DNA from: Bacteroidales bacterium
Lineage (GTDB): Bacteria; Bacteroidota; Bacteroidia; Bacteroidales; WCHB1-69
DNA: 55,422 bases
Assembly: GCA_017962275.1 (NCBI GenBank)
Contig: JAGCVQ010000060.1
Location: 1-55,422 of the forward strand
Direction: 5' to 3'
Shown here: in pieces, positions 1-7,957 of the stretch
How the letters are laid out: each line of letters starts with the position of its first letter
How positions within the stretch are numbered: position 1 is the first letter of the stretch
Translations under genes and position numbers: made by a program
Notes under the pieces: model-generated
What the model was told of the DNA's origin: nothing
Databases searched by the model: none
The model's input: the letters and a program-made list of their open reading frames with translations, nothing else

Positions 1-60
1 AGGGACAAAACGCACGAAGTTCTAATACCCCCACACAAGGCGTAGCCGCAGTGTGGGGAC
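1..60 (-). repeat. Family A multi-hairpin repeat, copy 1 (cut by window edge)
   Basis: Arms CCCCACAC (29-36) and GTGTGGGG (51-58) enclose a smaller GGC/GCC stem. Read on the minus strand, the sequence continues with GTGCGTTTTGTCCCT, the same order of blocks as the copy at 31918-31995. The second hairpin is cut off by the window start. It lies beyond the 3' end and terminator of the PepD gene. Confidence 0.75.
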
Positions 61-74
61 TGGCCAACAGCAAA

Positions 75-114
75 AACAAACGCAGTCCCGGATTCTTCCA
101 GAACTGCGTTTGTT
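75..114 (-). terminator. Terminator hairpin after pepD
   Basis: Perfect 12-bp inverted repeat, AACAAACGCAGT (75-86) against ACTGCGTTTGTT (103-114), with a 16-nt loop. Read on the minus strand it ends in GTTTTTG and lies about 25 nt after the PepD stop codon, so it fits an intrinsic terminator for that gene. Confidence 0.7.
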
Positions 115-137
115 GGATAATAATCCCGAAAATCGGA

Positions 138-1592
138 CTACTGCACGTTCTTCAGCACCTCCACGAGGAAATCGTAGAACTTGCCGACGCTCTCGATGTT
201 GACGCGCTCGACGGGGGAGTGCGGGTGCTCGATGGTCGGGCCGAAGGAGACCATGTCCCAATCCGGATAGCAGACGCCGAAGAGACCGCATTCCAGACCG
301 GCGTGGATGGCCATCACCTTGGGATCGACACCGAATTTAGCCTTATAGACCTTCATGCAGGTGTTCATGATCGGGGACTTCAGGTTCGGGTTCCAGCCGG
401 GATATGCGCCGGTGAGCTCGATACCGCAGTCTGCCAGCTCGGCAATGGCGACCATCTTCTCGCCCAAAGCCTCTTTCGCGCTGTTCACGCTGCTGCGCAT
501 CAGGCACTTGGCACTCATCTCACCGTTCTCGGCGACGAAGTTGGCCAGGTTGTTGGACGTCTCCACCAAACCGGGCATGGAGTCGCTCATGCGCTGCACA
601 CCGTTCGGGATGGCGTAAATCATGTTCAGGAACTGGTTCAGGGCTTTGGGTTCGATGACCTGTGCGGGGGCATCGACAGCCGTCACGGTGAGGCTGAGAC
701 CTTCCTCGGTGAGGGCGAACTCGTTTTTCACAGTGGCTTCGAATTCCTTGGCAAATGCCTCGAACTCAGCAGCTTTCGCGGCGGGAACGGTCAGGATGGA
801 CGTGGCCTCGCGCGGGATGGCGTTGCGCAGACCGCCGCCGTTGATGCAAGCGACACATCCGCCGAAGTTGCGGACAACCTTCTGCAGGAAGCGCGTGGCG
901 ATCTTGTTGGCGTTGGCGCGGCCCAGGTTGATGTCCATGCCGGAGTGACCGCCGTGCAGACCCGTGACGAAGAGTTTGTAGCCCTTCATGCCGGCGGGCG
1001 TGGCAACGGTGGTGTATTTGCGGCTGAAGTTGGCGTCCAAACCGCCGGCGCAACCCACGTACATCTCACCTTCGGTTTCAGAATCGAGGTTGATGAGGAT
1101 CTTGCCCTTCACGAAGCCGGGTTTCAGGCCGAAAGCGCCGGTCATGCCGGTCTCCTCGTCGATGGTGACGAGCACTTCGATGGGTCCGTGCTGGCAGTTC
1201 GGGTCGGTGATGGCAGCCAAAGCGGCAGCCACGCCGATGCCGTCGTCAGCACCGAGAGTGGTCTTGTTGGCGCGCACCCAGCCGTTGTCGATGATCGGCT
1301 CGATGGGGTCGGTCAGGAAGTCGTGTTTCTTGTCGCTGTCGGCTTGCGGCACCATGTCGCAGTGCGCTTGCAGCACGACGGGCGTGCGGTTCTCGTAGCC
1401 GGGGGTGGCAGGGACGCTGAAGAGCAGGTTGCCCGTCTCGTCTTGCACCACGTCGATTTTGTTCTCAGCCGCCCATTCCTTGTACCATTTCACCACGGCG
1501 GTTTCGTGCTTGGAAGGGTGCGGGGCGTCGCAAATGTGCCCGAAAATGTCCCATAATCCTTTGGGATACAGACTCAAAAGTTCTTGATTCAT
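138..1592 (-). CDS. pepD: Cytosol non-specific dipeptidase (aminoacyl-histidine dipeptidase, M20C)
   Basis: A 484-residue cytosolic zinc aminopeptidase of the PepD family, which splits Xaa-His and many other dipeptides during peptide catabolism. Metal-site motifs of M20 peptidases are visible: AHCDM at residues 76-80 (His77, Asp79), GADDGIG around 115-120 with the bridging Asp, and DEETG at 145-149 with the general-base Glu. Length matches the family (about 480-490). The ATG at 1590-1592 is preceded by a TATCTTTG box (minus strand, 1646-1653), giving a leader of about 50 nt with no Shine-Dalgarno sequence. It is transcribed alone; a hairpin terminator follows at 75-114. Identification is firm from full-length family resemblance. 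Confidence 0.95.
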   Translation of the reverse strand: MNQELLSLYPKGLWDIFGHICDAPHPSKHETAVVKWYKEWAAENKIDVVQDETGNLLFSVPATPGYENRTPVVLQAHCDMVPQADSDKKHDFLTDPIEPIIDNGWVRANKTTLGADDGIGVAAALAAITDPNCQHGPIEVLVTIDEETGMTGAFGLKPGFVKGKILINLDSETEGEMYVGCAGGLDANFSRKYTTVATPAGMKGYKLFVTGLHGGHSGMDINLGRANANKIATRFLQKVVRNFGGCVACINGGGLRNAIPREATSILTVPAAKAAEFEAFAKEFEATVKNEFALTEEGLSLTVTAVDAPAQVIEPKALNQFLNMIYAIPNGVQRMSDSMPGLVETSNNLANFVAENGEMSAKCLMRSSVNSAKEALGEKMVAIAELADCGIELTGAYPGWNPNLKSPIMNTCMKVYKAKFGVDPKVMAIHAGLECGLFGVCYPDWDMVSFGPTIEHPHSPVERVNIESVGKFYDFLVEVLKNVQ

Positions 1593-1645
1593 TGTTTTTT
1601 CCTTTTATGTTTGAAATTTAAGTTTTGTAATTCGATTAAGACCTG

Positions 1646-1653
1646 CAAAGATA
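1646..1653 (-). promoter_or_regulatory. -7 box of the pepD promoter (TATCTTTG)
   Basis: Minus-strand TATCTTTG, the Bacteroidota TAnnTTTG -7 element, about 54 nt before the PepD ATG. An 8-nt-period array of GGTTA-type words lies just upstream at 1670-1693. Confidence 0.6.
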
Positions 1654-1719
1654 CATTTTTTTGGTACACGGTTATAGGGTTAAAGGGTTACAATTCTAAG
1701 GGTAAGGGATTCCGTGTTT

Positions 1720-1749
1720 TGTAGGGGCGAATAATTATTCGCCCCTACA
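1720..1749. repeat. Perfect 30-bp palindrome (family B)
   Basis: TGTAGGGGCGAATAA followed at once by its exact reverse complement. It lies between the start of pepD and the 3' end of the NfeD gene, 18 bp from the NfeD stop, so it may also terminate that transcript. A variant with 11-bp arms and a 4-nt loop is at 48403-48428. Confidence 0.85.
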
Positions 1750-1767
1750 TACCGCACAATGAAGATA

Positions 1768-3141
1768 TCAATGATTGTCTTGTATCATTTTTCTCACAAA
1801 AAGTTGGGCGTTTTCGAACCGGGTGACCTTGATTTTGTCGCCGGGTTCCGCAAAACCGTGCTCCACGGTGGCGTCTAAAATCTCGCCGTCGATGTTGATT
1901 TTGCCGGAAGGACGAAGGATGGTCTGTGCCGTGCCTTCCTTGCCGACGTACTGCTCGTTGCGCATGTCCTGCGAGGTGAAGCCTTTGTCGCTCTCCAGCT
2001 CGGTGCGCAAGGCCAAGGAACCGAAGCGCGTCTCCGCCAAAATCAGCTTCTTGCCGAGCCATAGCGACAGGAAGAATCCCGCCAAACTGCTCACCAATAC
2101 CAATATCGTCATCTTGCTGACGTAAGCCGAGGCGTTGAATTCGGGGTTGAAGTTGAATTTGAACCCCACATTAAATACTAAGGTAAGCACCAACGAGACA
2201 AGGATGAGCACGATGCCGGAGATGCCCGTGACGCCGAAACCCGGCACAACGAAAAACTCCAACATCAACAGCACGATTCCGGCGAGGAAAATGAGGATTT
2301 CCCAGTGCGCGGCGAGACCTTCGAGGTAGTGGGGCGCGAAGAAGAGTAGGGCAGCGGTGATGGCGATGACGCTCGGAAACCCTATTCCCGGGGCCTGCAG
2401 TTCGAAATAGAGTCCGCCGACGATGCACATGATGAGGATGCCGCTCACGACCGGGTTAACCAAGAAATTGATGATCTTGTCGATGGTGGTGAGTTCCTGT
2501 TCGGTGATCTCGGCCGGGGTCTCGCTGACCAGGGAAAGAGCCTCCTCGCGACTGCTGACCACGCTCTCGCAGAAGCCGTTCCGCACCGCCTCTTCGGAGG
2601 TGAAAGTCAGCACTTTACCGGAATCGCTGATGCCGGGGATTTTCACATCGGGATCGACCATGGCCTGCGCGATGTTGGGGTTGCGGCCGTTGTGCTCGGC
2701 GGTGGTGCGCATGAGCGACCGCATGTACGACTGGTACTTGTCGGGCATGATCTCGCCCTGCTCGTTGACCACCGAAGCCGCCCCGATGGAGGCGCCGGGC
2801 ATCATATAGATGCTGTCGCAGGCGATGCTGATGAGCGCGCCCGCCGACGCCGCGTTGTTGTTGATGAAGACGAGGGTCGGCACCTTGGTGTTGAGCAGCA
2901 GGGTGCGGATCTTGTCAGCGGCATCCAACTCCCCGCCGAAGGTGTTCAGCTCCAGCATCAGGTAGTCGAACTTGCCCGCCTCGGCCTCCTTCACGGCCTT
3001 CTCCGTGAGCCGGAGCGCCGGTTTGGAGATGTTGTCGTCGATTTTGTAGTAATAGACCTTCGGCTGCTGGGCGGAGACACGGAGGCTCATCGACAGCAAG
3101 GTCAAAACAATGGCCGAAAGAAATATATGTGCCTTTTTCAT
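1768..3141 (-). CDS. NfeD-family membrane-bound serine protease (ClpP class)
   Basis: A 457-residue protein with an N-terminal signal peptide (about residues 1-25, ending ...RVSAQ), a ClpP-fold protease domain, about four membrane segments between residues 230 and 345, and a C-terminal OB-fold NfeD domain (about 395-450). The crotonase-like segment has NNAASAGALIS with Ser99 as probable nucleophile and Lys135 as probable partner, the Ser-Lys dyad of long NfeD proteases. These proteases are linked to membrane quality control, often with stomatin-like partners. No stomatin gene is next to it. The start is the ATG at 3139-3141; a TACATTTG -7 box lies at 3168-3175. Substrate is unknown. Confidence 0.88.
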   Translation of the reverse strand: MKKAHIFLSAIVLTLLSMSLRVSAQQPKVYYYKIDDNISKPALRLTEKAVKEAEAGKFDYLMLELNTFGGELDAADKIRTLLLNTKVPTLVFINNNAASAGALISIACDSIYMMPGASIGAASVVNEQGEIMPDKYQSYMRSLMRTTAEHNGRNPNIAQAMVDPDVKIPGISDSGKVLTFTSEEAVRNGFCESVVSSREEALSLVSETPAEITEQELTTIDKIINFLVNPVVSGILIMCIVGGLYFELQAPGIGFPSVIAITAALLFFAPHYLEGLAAHWEILIFLAGIVLLMLEFFVVPGFGVTGISGIVLILVSLVLTLVFNVGFKFNFNPEFNASAYVSKMTILVLVSSLAGFFLSLWLGKKLILAETRFGSLALRTELESDKGFTSQDMRNEQYVGKEGTAQTILRPSGKINIDGEILDATVEHGFAEPGDKIKVTRFENAQLFVRKMIQDNH

Positions 3142-3167
3142 ACTGTTTCGGGTTCTAAATGAGGCGG

Positions 3168-3175
3168 CAAATGTA
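3168..3175 (-). promoter_or_regulatory. -7 box of the NfeD gene (TACATTTG)
   Basis: TAnnTTTG element on the minus strand, 27 nt before the start codon. It supports the annotated start. Confidence 0.5.
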
Positions 3176-3224
3176 CATAAATTACGAATACACGAAGCGA
3201 ATACCTTGACGTGGCCTTAGCCGA

Positions 3225-3925
3225 TTATTTCCAAGCGTTGCGAAATCTACTCTGCAACTCCAGCATCCTTATCATTAATTCATCAAACCCCATTGTTTCA
3301 CCGAAGATAAAGTGATGTTGCATCTCAGCATAGTCCTCCCGCCAATGTTCTAACTCTCCTCCGGGTGGCAAAAACTCAATCCTATGCGGAGCTAATTGGT
3401 CATAGTCCACATACTTTAGGCCATAATATGTGCGCCGATGTTCTACTATAGTTTCGTATAATGCTTTGTTTTCCAGCGCTTCCCGCGCAAATTCCGTATC
3501 CATAAGTCGTTCCAAATCATACAGATGACGGCTCATTCTCCTGTACCTTGGTCTTGTCCTTTGAAATTCCTCGCTCAGCAGAAAAACCTTTTCCAAGAAT
3601 GTGCGCGTAGGCACAACGGTTCTGACACAGCAACCCATCTCATTGTCTTCGTTTGGATAATACTTGGAAATCAGTGTGTTAAGTTCTCGTCCCTGAGTTG
3701 GTTCATCCATTGCAAGGCAACCGATTTCTACCTTGACGCGAGGATGAATATATTCGGCCTCTTCGTCTAATACGCTCTTGTAGTGCACAATTAGCACTGT
3801 CGGATCTGTATTGCTGTTGATGTGTATAGCCCCGTCTTTCGTCATACGTTCTGTCACTGCCTCAATGCTATAGATTGCAGGATTGCCCTTCGGTTATCTG
3901 CATTTAAGTCAATCCATTTAGACAT
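3225..3925 (-). pseudogene. AbiEii/AbiGii-type nucleotidyltransferase toxin, internally deleted
   Basis: Two pieces of one type IV toxin gene remain. The first begins at the ATG 3923-3925, overlaps nothing, starts 2 nt after the antitoxin stop, and encodes MSKWIDLNADNRRAILQS and five more residues before a TGA. That is the usual AbiEii N-terminus. The second piece, in another frame (3225-3857, 210 codons from a GTG), carries the AbiEii C-terminal half, with TFLEKVFLLSEEFQR and MSRHLYDLERLMDTEF at its centre. The segment between them, which in intact relatives holds the EKDWW and KGGTSLSK nucleotidyltransferase core, is absent (about 130 residues by comparison with the family from memory). The toxin should therefore be catalytically dead. 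What remains could still make an inert C-terminal fragment. Confidence 0.8.
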
Positions 3926-3927
3926 GA

Positions 3928-4515
3928 TTATATCAATGGTTTAATGATTCTCTTCATCCAAATCGGCATCTGTTGTACATCGGCGCGAAACTTCTCTTTC
4001 TCCTCATTCAAGTCTATGGCCCTTTTCAGAGCCGACACTTCTTCCTCACCCACATTCTCCTCACCAGTGGCCTTCAGTGCTTGAACAATCAACGCGGCCA
4101 GACGAGTCTTAAAGGCAAAATTACGAGGCACAGCGCGTTTAAGTGTAACCACTGTTCCATCAACGGTCAGCACTCTCGAAGAACCAGATGTGATAAACGT
4201 GTACTTCAAAGTGACTTGCACCGAGATACCCAGCATATTCGCTGCAGTAGCACCAGATGGTAGCACTTGAGCATGGTCGCGTTGGGCCACCGCTTCTACA
4301 ATCTTGGAGATTGGAGGGTACAATGGACCGAAACTTGTTACCCTGGGCTTACAGTAGATACCCTTGGCCAGACGCTTGATTACTTCTTGTACCTCCAGTT
4401 CCGATAACATCTTGCTCACCTCTTTGTCAGAAGTTATATCAAGGAAATCCGACACAAAGAATATGCTTTCTGCATCCATTTCCTCGATTCTTAATTTCAG
4501 GTCTTTACGTTTCAT
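3928..4515 (-). CDS. AbiEi-type antitoxin / transcriptional regulator (DUF6088-like)
   Basis: A 195-residue protein resembling the DUF6088/AbiEi antitoxins of type IV toxin-antitoxin systems. The N-terminal half (residues 1-60) looks like a winged helix (FVSDFLDITSDKEVSKMLSEL), followed by KGIYCKP and a domain with LPSGATAANMLGIS, both typical of the family. Antitoxins of this type counter the AbiEii nucleotidyltransferase and repress their own promoter through inverted repeats. The ATG at 4513-4515 is chosen because a TATATTTG box at 4535-4542 would start transcription near 4530, ruling out the longer frame from 4596. It is intact although its toxin is broken. Confidence 0.8.
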   Translation of the reverse strand: MKRKDLKLRIEEMDAESIFFVSDFLDITSDKEVSKMLSELEVQEVIKRLAKGIYCKPRVTSFGPLYPPISKIVEAVAQRDHAQVLPSGATAANMLGISVQVTLKYTFITSGSSRVLTVDGTVVTLKRAVPRNFAFKTRLAALIVQALKATGEENVGEEEVSALKRAIDLNEEKEKFRADVQQMPIWMKRIIKPLI

Positions 4516-4534
4516 AGCGATGAATTTTCGGCGG

Positions 4535-4542
4535 CAAATATA
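4535..4542 (-). promoter_or_regulatory. -7 box of the AbiEi promoter (TATATTTG)
   Basis: Minus-strand TAnnTTTG box 20 nt before the antitoxin ATG. The near arm of the inverted repeat lies immediately upstream, where a bound repressor would block polymerase. Confidence 0.6.
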
Positions 4543-4544
4543 CA

Positions 4545-4587
4545 AAAATAATGGAGAAAACTTTGTAAAAATTTTCTCCATTATTTT
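4545..4587. promoter_or_regulatory. Perfect 16-bp inverted repeat, probable AbiEi operator
   Basis: AAAATAATGGAGAAAA (4545-4560) and its exact complement TTTTCTCCATTATTTT (4572-4587) flank an 11-nt spacer. The repeat directly precedes the antitoxin -7 box. AbiEi antitoxins are known to autorepress by binding inverted repeats, so this is the likely operator; binding itself is inferred. Confidence 0.7.
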
Positions 4588-4751
4588 ATATCCCACCCCC
4601 CGCCCTGTGATTCTGTTATTAAAAAAAAGATTCGGATAATGTTAGTTTCACGTCATTATTTGTTGTTTTTATCGTGTCTTTTGAAATAAATACATCAAAA
4701 TGCTATCTTTAGTATGTTGATTTAAGTTGTTTGCTTTCATATTTTAGCAGC

Positions 4752-4976
4752 ATGAAAAAAAGCATCACATATGCATTCGGAATTAAGGTCGCTGAACTGC
4801 GAAAGAAACAAGGTTTATCGCAGGAAGAACTTGCCGACAAGTGCGGTCTTCATCGTACTTACATAGGTTTCATCGAACGTGGTGAAAAGTCACCTACGCT
4901 AAACACTGTTGAAAAAATTCTCAACGGATTAAACATTAATATCAATGAATTATGGGAAGTGATGCAAATAGACTAA
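4752..4976 (+). CDS. XRE-family controller (C) protein of a MunI-type R-M system
   Basis: A 74-residue single-domain helix-turn-helix protein. Residues 10-65 form the Cro/C1 fold, with LSQEELADKCGLHRTYIGFIERGEKSPTL covering the recognition region (shown in parts: LSQEELADKCGLH, then RTYIGFIERGEKSP). Its size and its position directly before the endonuclease gene, whose ATG at 4952 overlaps its last codons by 25 nt, are those of C proteins that delay endonuclease expression. The ATG at 4752 gives the compact family length; a TTG 21 nt earlier is less likely. A TATCTTTA hexamer-like box near 4703 may be its promoter. No clear C-box palindrome was recognised. The gene seems intact. Confidence 0.75.
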   Translation: MKKSITYAFGIKVAELRKKQGLSQEELADKCGLHRTYIGFIERGEKSPTLNTVEKILNGLNININELWEVMQID

Positions 4977-5596
4977 GAAGAAAATGGCAAGATTATGGTG
5001 GATTCCATGCTACTTCAGCGGAACATTCCTTTATAGAGGTCTTTGATAAAGTTTTTAAAGATACTGAGTATAGAGTTGTCAGTCAACCAACATGTTTCAA
5101 AGAACTCTATGTAAATGTCCATTTATCAAAAAAGGAGTTGTCGGAGATATATACTCCGAATGAGATAATCAAAAAACATGGAATTCAACCAGACGGAGCC
5201 ATCGTAAATACAAGAACAAACAAAACGATTTTTGTTGAAATAAAAAGACAAGATGGATGGGTAGAAGGCAAACCACGCTCTGCTGGTCGTGGAAATGCCC
5301 ATGAACGATTGTGCAAATATTTTACACCTGGCTTGTTGAAAACGTTAAGAAAAAAAAGCGGCATGTCTGAACCAAATTTGCCTTTTTGGATCGTTTTTCA
5401 AGGAGACATAACACGAGATCCTTGTCGAGTGCGTGAAATCAGATATTGGTTTGACGGTAATGATACTAATGTGTTCTTTTGGAGAGATACATCAGATGCC
5501 GATTATCCCACACAAAAGCTACTGTGCGATATTCGAATCCCCACGCTTCTCCTAATTGAATCCCTTGTGCTAAATGAGGATTTGTCACCCACATAA
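4952..5596 (+). pseudogene. MunI-like type II restriction endonuclease, C-terminus replaced
   Basis: The first 184 residues match MunI (which cuts CAATTG) from start to near its end as I recall it. The catalytic pattern is Asp81 in QPDGAI, then Glu96-Ile-Lys98, followed by KRQDGWVEGK, GRGNAHER (113-119), FTPGLLK and GDITRDP, all MunI hallmarks. The active site is therefore present. After FFWRDTSDAD (codon 184, about position 5503) the frame runs on the opposite strand of the methylase gene for about 30 codons, so its natural last 15-20 residues are gone. I call it a damaged gene rather than a longer variant. Activity is uncertain; with its methylase also cut, a fully active enzyme would be harmful. 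Confidence 0.75.
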
Positions 5597-5951
5597 ACAA
5601 GAGACAATTATCGGAACAGATTTTACCCAATGGTATTTTCATTAAGTCCTTAGTCTTTACAGTAGGGTACTTAAAGTTGGCAGCACTAATGAAAATACCT
5701 CGTTTCCAATCTTTGTTTTGCGTTTTGATGGAACTTTTGTCAAACTGCATTTTTCCACCGTAATCCCAAGGCGGATCAGCGTATATTATATCGTACTTTT
5801 GATTTGGTAAGTCTGGATAAAATTCAGGTAGTTCGTTGTGCATAGTTCTTCTATTCTGTTCAGGTGCGTATATCTGATATCCAGATATTGCAGAACGATC
5901 TTCATAATTGAGGGTTTGTTCCAATGGGAACAAGGTTAAATCCTCTGACAT
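5466..5951 (-). pseudogene. MT-A70-type adenine methyltransferase of the MunI-like system, C-terminally truncated
   Basis: Residues 1-150 are an N6-adenine methyltransferase of the MT-A70/M.MunI kind, with the catalytic DPPW at 59-62 (IIYADPPWDYGG), LLFMWVTNPHL and GEAWGFEYRTVAFVWDN. The family continues for roughly 70 more residues past FVWD, including the conserved region ending near the GW motif. Here the frame crosses into antisense endonuclease sequence after residue 150 and stops 11 codons later. The gene faces the endonuclease tail to tail and the two overlap by 131 nt. A deletion with its junction near 5503 explains both truncations. The enzyme is probably inactive. No other MunI-type methylase is in the window. 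Confidence 0.75.
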
Positions 5952-6084
5952 TATTGCTTAATTCTAAGTTGCAAAAATACATTTTTTTAGGTTTGTTATT
6001 CTAAAGAAAGATTTAAAAATATCACAATCTCTAATGCTGTCATTTATTCTCCATTATTCATTATCAATTAAACCGATAATTTTG

Positions 6085-6092
6085 TATCTTTG
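6085..6092 (+). promoter_or_regulatory. -7 box before the heptose kinase gene (TATCTTTG)
   Basis: Consensus TATCTTTG ending 18 nt before the ATG at 6111. It excludes the upstream TTG at 6090 as a start codon. Confidence 0.7.
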
Positions 6093-6110
6093 CCGACTAA
6101 TTTTTTGGAC

Positions 6111-7121
6111 ATGAAAAAGGAAAATGTAGATCAGATTTTTGAGGAATTCAAGAATGCTAAGATACTGGTTATCGGCGATGTAATGATCGACTGTTACCTC
6201 ACCGGCAAGGTCACGCGCATTAGTCCGGAAGCGCCCGTGCCGATCGTGAATGTGCAAAACCGCAGCTACCGTCTCGGCGGCGCGGCCAACGTGGCCCTCA
6301 ATCTCAAGAGCCTCGGCGCCGACCCGATTCTCTGTTCCGTCATCGGCAGCGACTCGAAAGCCAAGGTCTTCTACAACCTGATGGAGGACTGCGACCTCAC
6401 CTCCGACGCCATCGTCCCGATGTACGGCCGCCGCACCACCATCAAATACCGCATCATCGGCAACAACTGCCATATCGTGCGTGTGGATGACGAGAAGGTG
6501 CAGTCGCTGAAGGAGCGTGAGAAACGGCAGTTCCTGACCACTGTGGAGCAGATCATCGACCACAACGAAATCGATGCCATTATCTTCGAGGATTACGATA
6601 AAGGTCTGTTCTCCAAGGATTTGATTTCCGAAATCATCACTTTTGCCCATAAGAAGAACATCTACGTGGCCGTTGACCCCAAGGAGAAGAACTTCAACAA
6701 CTACGCGAACGTCAACCTCTTCAAGCCCAACATGAAGGAGCTGTCGAAGGGTCTCCACGTGGAGGAGAACGCCGAGCTCTCGCTGGAGGAGATTCACGAG
6801 CTGGCCAAGGATTTCGCCGAACGTCAGAACATCGACAAGGTGATGGTGACCATGTCGGCGAAGGGCATTGCCTTCTACGACCGTCAGAACGACACTTTCC
6901 AACATCAGCCTGCCTTCCAGCGCCGCGTGAGCGACGTTTCGGGCGCCGGCGACACGGTGATTTCCGTCTCCACGCTCTTCCTGCTGAAGGGCCACACGGT
7001 GGAGGAGACCTGTCTGGCTTCCAACCTGGCCGGCGGTATCGTGTGCGAATATGTCGGTGTGGTGCCCATCAACTGCGCGCAGCTCAAGGCCGAGATGGCG
7101 AAATACGCTCCCGGCCGCTAA
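6111..7121 (+). CDS. rfaE1: D-glycero-beta-D-manno-heptose-7-phosphate kinase (RfaE1/HldE kinase domain, PfkB family)
   Basis: A 336-residue PfkB-family sugar kinase. It resembles the kinase half of HldE, which phosphorylates heptose-7-phosphate at C1 on the way to ADP-heptose for the lipopolysaccharide core. N-terminal ILVIGDVMIDCYL, then the glycine-rich RLGGAANVALNL near residue 60, and the C-terminal SGAGDT with the catalytic base Asp281 are visible. There is no fused nucleotidyltransferase domain, so the adenylyl step must be encoded elsewhere. GmhB, the phosphatase acting next, is at 23.2 kb. The promoter box at 6085-6092 fixes the ATG at 6111. Other PfkB sugars cannot be excluded, but the KVTRISPEAPVPIV segment is characteristic of RfaE1. 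Confidence 0.88.
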   Translation: MKKENVDQIFEEFKNAKILVIGDVMIDCYLTGKVTRISPEAPVPIVNVQNRSYRLGGAANVALNLKSLGADPILCSVIGSDSKAKVFYNLMEDCDLTSDAIVPMYGRRTTIKYRIIGNNCHIVRVDDEKVQSLKEREKRQFLTTVEQIIDHNEIDAIIFEDYDKGLFSKDLISEIITFAHKKNIYVAVDPKEKNFNNYANVNLFKPNMKELSKGLHVEENAELSLEEIHELAKDFAERQNIDKVMVTMSAKGIAFYDRQNDTFQHQPAFQRRVSDVSGAGDTVISVSTLFLLKGHTVEETCLASNLAGGIVCEYVGVVPINCAQLKAEMAKYAPGR

Positions 7122-7184
7122 CTTTCTTTGCCGCAATATACTAAAACACTCAGAATCTCGTTACGGCAACTTTGATTTGGCAAT

Positions 7185-7901
7185 ATGAGACTTAAACGCT
7201 TACTCACCCTCGCAGTCGTGTTCCTCGGCCTCGCCACGCACGCCTACGCCCAGTTCGGGGTGCCCAACCTGCTCAAATACGACAAGCGCAGGTTCCACTT
7301 CGGCTTCACGTTAGGGTATAACAATTTCGACTATCGCATCGACTCCAAGCCGGATCTCGCGGAATACGACTCGCTGATGCTCATCCACACCCGCGCCATG
7401 AGCGGTTTCAGCCTCGGCATCGTCACCAACCTCAGTCTCGGCAAGTATTTCGACTTGCGGTTCATCCCCGGACTTTCGTTCGGCGACCGCTACATAGACT
7501 ACACCATCCGCTATGCTGACGGATCCGAAATTGTGACCCCGAAGAACGTGGAATCCGTTTATCTCGACCTGCCCATCCTCTTCAAGTACAAGTCGTCGCG
7601 AATGCTCAACAACATCCGCGCCTACGTCATCGCCGGCGGCCAATACACCTTCGACATGATCTCCGCCAAGAAGAAGAAATCCCCCCCGAACGGCGATGTG
7701 GTGCTCAAACTCAACCCCCACGACGTGCAGGCGCAGGTCGGCGTCGGCTTCGATTTCTACTGCACCTACTTCAAATTCACCACCGAACTCAAGATGTCGT
7801 TCGGCTTCCTCAACATGCTCGTCCCGGAAGACAACATGTACGCCACCAGCGTCACCGGCCTCCACGCAAAGAACCTGCAGATCTCCTTCATTTTCGAATA
7901 A
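7185..7901 (+). CDS. porT: PorT-like outer-membrane beta-barrel protein (type IX secretion)
   Basis: A 238-residue protein with a signal peptide (residues 1-22, ending THAYAQ) followed by a PorT-type pattern: NLLKYDKRRFHFGFTLGYNN near the mature N-terminus and alternating beta strands up to a terminal aromatic-rich strand ending in F-E. PorT is an outer-membrane component needed for the type IX secretion system in Porphyromonas and gliding bacteria. T9SS cargo is present in this window (32.5 and 50.7 kb), which supports the reading. It follows the heptose kinase after 63 nt and may be read with it. A generic PorT-family barrel with another job is the main alternative. Confidence 0.75.
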   Translation: MRLKRLLTLAVVFLGLATHAYAQFGVPNLLKYDKRRFHFGFTLGYNNFDYRIDSKPDLAEYDSLMLIHTRAMSGFSLGIVTNLSLGKYFDLRFIPGLSFGDRYIDYTIRYADGSEIVTPKNVESVYLDLPILFKYKSSRMLNNIRAYVIAGGQYTFDMISAKKKKSPPNGDVVLKLNPHDVQAQVGVGFDFYCTYFKFTTELKMSFGFLNMLVPEDNMYATSVTGLHAKNLQISFIFE

Positions 7902-7923
7902 TGTGAGACCTCCCCCCCCTAAC

Positions 7924-7957
7924 CCATAAACCTTAAACCCTAAACCCTAAACCATAT
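7924..7957 (+). repeat. Heptamer array, CCCTAAA type, abutting the GlyRS start
   Basis: Five consecutive heptamers (CCATAAA, CCTTAAA, CCCTAAA twice, CCATATA) run directly into the ATG at 7958. The coding strand of the array has no G, so an mRNA leader made from it would be unstructured. Confidence 0.9.

Noticed and set aside
51-1556. A 501-codon open frame antisense to pepD, and similar long antisense frames elsewhere (6054-7136, 7940-9418, 40508-42166, 48535-49803)
   Set aside because: They are mirror frames of GC-rich, well-identified genes, have His/Val/Asp-rich composition with no domain, and lack promoters.
5504-5596. The last 30 codons of the endonuclease frame as a new C-terminal domain
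   Set aside because: The sequence is exactly the reverse strand of the methylase coding region, so it is a fusion artefact of the deletion.
7924-7957. CCCTAAA arrays as telomeres or evidence of eukaryotic DNA
   Set aside because: They are only 3-6 imperfect units, internal, and flanked by bacterial genes with Bacteroidota promoters. Other arrays with the same period have unrelated words.
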